This document shows, piece by piece, positions 13,461 through 14,702 of a DNA stretch of 14,702 bases. Source of the stretch: Candidatus Woesearchaeota archaeon (GTDB lineage Archaea; Nanobdellota; Nanobdellia; Woesearchaeales; GCA-2687795); NCBI GenBank assembly GCA_002687795.1, contig NZBG01000005.1, positions 1,347 to 16,048 of the forward strand. Direction: 5' to 3'. A program made the position numbers and the translations under genes. The notes under the pieces were generated by a model that saw only the letters and a list, made by a program, of their open reading frames with translations, was not told the origin of the DNA and made no database searches. Positions within the stretch are counted from its first letter, which is position 1. Each line of letters begins with the position of its first letter.

Positions 13461-13780
13461 GCGAATTGGAAGAGATAAGAAAACAGAAATTAGCAGCATT
13501 GCAGCAACAGGCGCTCCAAGAGCAAGTTCAGGAACAGGCGCAGGTTCAGCAGCAGCTTAATGAACTGGAGAACTTTGTTAAGCCAAGGCTGACTAAAAAG
13601 GCTTTGGAAAGGTTTGGAAATATAAAGGCTGCCCATCCTGAGAAGGCTGTGCAGTTGTTGGTTGGTTTAGCGCAATTGATACAAGCTGGAAAGTTAGATA
13701 TGGTTGATGATAACACATTAAAAGATATATTATCTAAGATTATACCTGAGAAAAGAGAGTTCAAGATAAGAAGGAAATAA
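13457..13780 (+). CDS. PDCD5/TFAR19 family DNA-binding protein
   Basis: 107 aa. Archaeal relatives of human PDCD5 form a small helical bundle and bind nucleic acid weakly; their role is not settled, but their place next to S19e and L39e is conserved. The N-terminus (about 1-40) is a long Gln- and Glu-rich helix likely to form a coiled coil; the core carries ENFVKPRLTKKALERFGNI and KAVQLLVGLAQLIQAGKL, and the end is basic (FKIRRK). It overlaps S19e by 4 nt and is followed by L39e after 4 nt. Confidence 0.93.
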   Translation: MSELEEIRKQKLAALQQQALQEQVQEQAQVQQQLNELENFVKPRLTKKALERFGNIKAAHPEKAVQLLVGLAQLIQAGKLDMVDDNTLKDILSKIIPEKREFKIRRK

Positions 13781-13784
13781 GAAA

Positions 13785-13958
13785 ATGGCAAGATACAAGC
13801 ATTTAAGCAGGAAGCTAAGATTAGCTAAATTAAATAAGAAAACAAGATGGGCACCTTTCTGGACAGTGTTTAAGAAGTATGGAAAGGGAAGAAGGGTTCA
13901 TCCCGGCAGGCATACTGTTCTAAAGCGTTCATGGAGGAGAACTAAGACAAAGGCATAG
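13785..13958 (+). CDS. rpl39e: ribosomal protein L39e (eL39)
   Basis: 57 aa, small enough to be missed by length filters. Very basic; begins MARYKHLSRKLRLAKLNK and has the family's TRWAPFW motif (20-26) and a C-terminal RSWRRTK (48-54). L39e sits near the polypeptide exit tunnel of the large subunit. It starts 4 nt after PDCD5, and its stop codon lies inside the hairpin at 13955-13984. Confidence 0.96.
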   Translation: MARYKHLSRKLRLAKLNKKTRWAPFWTVFKKYGKGRRVHPGRHTVLKRSWRRTKTKA

Positions 13959-13984
13959 ACATTTAGTCTTCGACTAAATGCTAT
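13955..13984. repeat. hairpin at the end of L39e
   Basis: Nine perfect pairs, CATTTAGTC / GACTAAATG around a TTC loop (13960-13980), extended by ATAG/CTAT with one bulged A. Its sequence differs from the hairpin at 8368-8390, but it takes the same place: across a stop codon and just before the conserved block. Confidence 0.7.
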
Positions 13985-13987
13985 GAA

Positions 13988-14027
13988 TCCTCCCCACTAT
14001 CGCAACCAAGGTGTGGACGGCCCACCC
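13988..14027. repeat. conserved intergenic block, copy B
   Basis: TCCTCCCCACTATCGCA, nine variable bases, then TGGACGGCCCACCC; near-identical to copy A at 8396-8434 in both conserved parts. CCAC and GTGG inside it can pair. Its end is 44 nt before the ATG at 14072. Read on the minus strand, it ends in GGGGAGGATTCAT, similar to GGGGAGGTTCAT at 14614-14625. Confidence 0.7.
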
Positions 14028-14062
14028 AGGGAGCTGATGCATAATTCAAACAAAACTAAGAT

Positions 14063-14560
14063 ATGATTAAAATGGCAGCAATTGAGAGAGTTTATAACAT
14101 CCCGTTAAGGAAGGAATTCCAGAGAGCTCCAAGGTATAAGAGGGCTAAGAGAGCAGTTAATGCTCTGAGGAGTTTTCTTAAGAAGCATATGAAGTCTGAG
14201 GATGTTAAGATAGGCAAGCATCTTAATCTTAAGCTTTGGGAGCATGGGATAAAGAATCCTCCACATCATGTTAAGATAAATGTTGTTAAGGATGATAAGG
14301 GCATAGTAAAGGCTGAATTGTTCGGCAAGAATTATGAAGAGGAGACTGAAGAGAAGAAAAAGGAGGGCAAGAAGGAAGTTAAGAAGAAGGAAGAGAAAGA
14401 GGGTAAGAAAGAAAGGAAAGAGGGAGAGAAGCAAATCAAGGAAGAGCTTGGCAAGTTAGAGGAGAAGACGAAAGTGATTGAAGAGAAAGATGGTGAGAAG
14501 AAGGAAGGGAAGAAGGCTTTGAAGAAGAAGTTGGAGAAAGAGTTGAAGGAGAAGAAGTAA
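14063..14560 (+). CDS. rpl31e: ribosomal protein L31e (eL31) with long Lys/Glu-rich tail
   Basis: 165 aa from the ATG at 14063, or 162 aa from the ATG at 14072, which fits the family's M-A-x-ERVY start better. Residues 4-90 are a normal L31e domain: ERVYNIPLRKEFQ, YKRAKRAVNALRSFLKKHM and LWEHGIKNPPHHVKI. The family is usually about 80-95 aa. Here a tail of about 75 residues, almost entirely Lys, Glu and Gly, follows, probably disordered or a single charged helix. L31e lies near the tunnel exit of the large subunit. Conserved block B and a hairpin separate it from L39e. Confidence 0.93.
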   Translation: MIKMAAIERVYNIPLRKEFQRAPRYKRAKRAVNALRSFLKKHMKSEDVKIGKHLNLKLWEHGIKNPPHHVKINVVKDDKGIVKAELFGKNYEEETEEKKKEGKKEVKKKEEKEGKKERKEGEKQIKEELGKLEEKTKVIEEKDGEKKEGKKALKKKLEKELKEKK

Positions 14561-14613
14561 GATAAAGGTTTTAACAATATTATTATATTAGCGCTGTTTC
14601 TGCTTATTAAAAT

Positions 14614-14702
14614 GAACCTCCCCGCACTAAAGTGCGGGGTATCATATTAAGCAAAGGAAGTAACTTTCCTTTGTTGTCCGCCAAAATTCCAATATCCCTG
14701 GG
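14614..14702 (-). mobile_element. possible right end of an IS200/IS605-type (TnpB) element
   Basis: On the minus strand, entering from beyond the window, a frame ends QGYWNFGGQQRKVTSFA-stop (stop 14649-14647). It is followed by a GC-rich 8-bp hairpin (CCCCGCAC, loop, GTGCGGGG, 14620-14639) and then GAGGTTCAT. A coding end, a subterminal hairpin and a TTCA-like terminus is the pattern of IS605 right ends, where the TnpB guide RNA scaffold ends. The transposase itself is outside the window and the C-terminal residues are not diagnostic, so this is tentative. The hairpin could instead be a terminator for L31e. Confidence 0.3.
14653..14674. repeat. 8-bp hairpin near window end
   Basis: CAAAGGAA, loop GTAACT, TTCCTTTG. 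It lies beside the GC-rich hairpin at 14620-14639 and may belong to the same element end. Confidence 0.6.

Noticed and set aside
14332..14577. Minus-strand open frame rich in Ser and Phe
   Set aside because: It is the antisense of the Lys/Glu repeat tail of L31e; low complexity alone keeps it open.
1..14702. CRISPR array, toxin-antitoxin pair, or defence island
   Set aside because: No regularly spaced direct repeats and no recognisable nuclease, toxin or defence gene; the RHH domain is fused to an enzyme rather than paired with a toxin.

Overview
The window is a piece of an AT-rich archaeal chromosome, most likely from a DPANN lineage of the Woesearchaeota/Pacearchaeota type. This placement is an inference. 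It rests on archaeal-only genes (TYW1/Taw1 wyosine synthase, type II GAPDH, aCPSF1/FttA, archaeal MBF1, S19e/PDCD5/L39e/L31e), a tRNA without encoded CCA, TATA boxes about 22-25 nt before start codons (leaderless style), very tight gene packing, and small membrane proteins of DPANN type.

Layout. At 1-1522 (+) lie the 3' part of a MEMO-family gene and a secreted or membrane-anchored protein with a pilin-like N-terminus. At 1557-2495 (+) is TYW1, overlapping convergently by 14 nt with a YjbQ/UPF0047 gene. At 2482-6552 (-) there is a run read right to left: class II fructose-1,6-bisphosphatase (GlpX), class II aldolase, type II GAPDH, then MBF1 and YjbQ from a promoter of their own. The first three catalyse adjacent steps of gluconeogenesis/glycolysis. 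From 6684 the plus strand carries a ribbon-helix-helix/nucleotidyltransferase fusion, an M50/S2P-like membrane protein that has lost its HExxH motif, a four-helix membrane protein, a TtuA/Ncs6-type tRNA thiolation enzyme, the proteasome beta subunit and the transcription-termination ribonuclease aCPSF1. After a gene-poor stretch (12367-12920) with a frameshifted small zinc-ribbon-like reading frame on the minus strand comes tRNA-Glu(CTC). The conserved archaeal cluster S19e-PDCD5-L39e-L31e follows. The last 140 bases carry strong hairpins resembling the right end of an IS200/IS605-type element.

Most of the window is informational and central-metabolic housekeeping. The unusual items are: MBF1 with no ATG/GTG/TTG start (apparent ATC start behind a good Shine-Dalgarno); aldolase with a likely ATT start; a duplicated hairpin-plus-conserved-block element in two intergenic gaps (8368-8434 and 13955-14027), each ending 44-45 nt before a start codon; the RHH-nucleotidyltransferase fusion; and the pseudo-S2P. 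MBF1 and L39e are easily missed by automatic callers. I see no CRISPR array and no convincing new multi-gene defence system.
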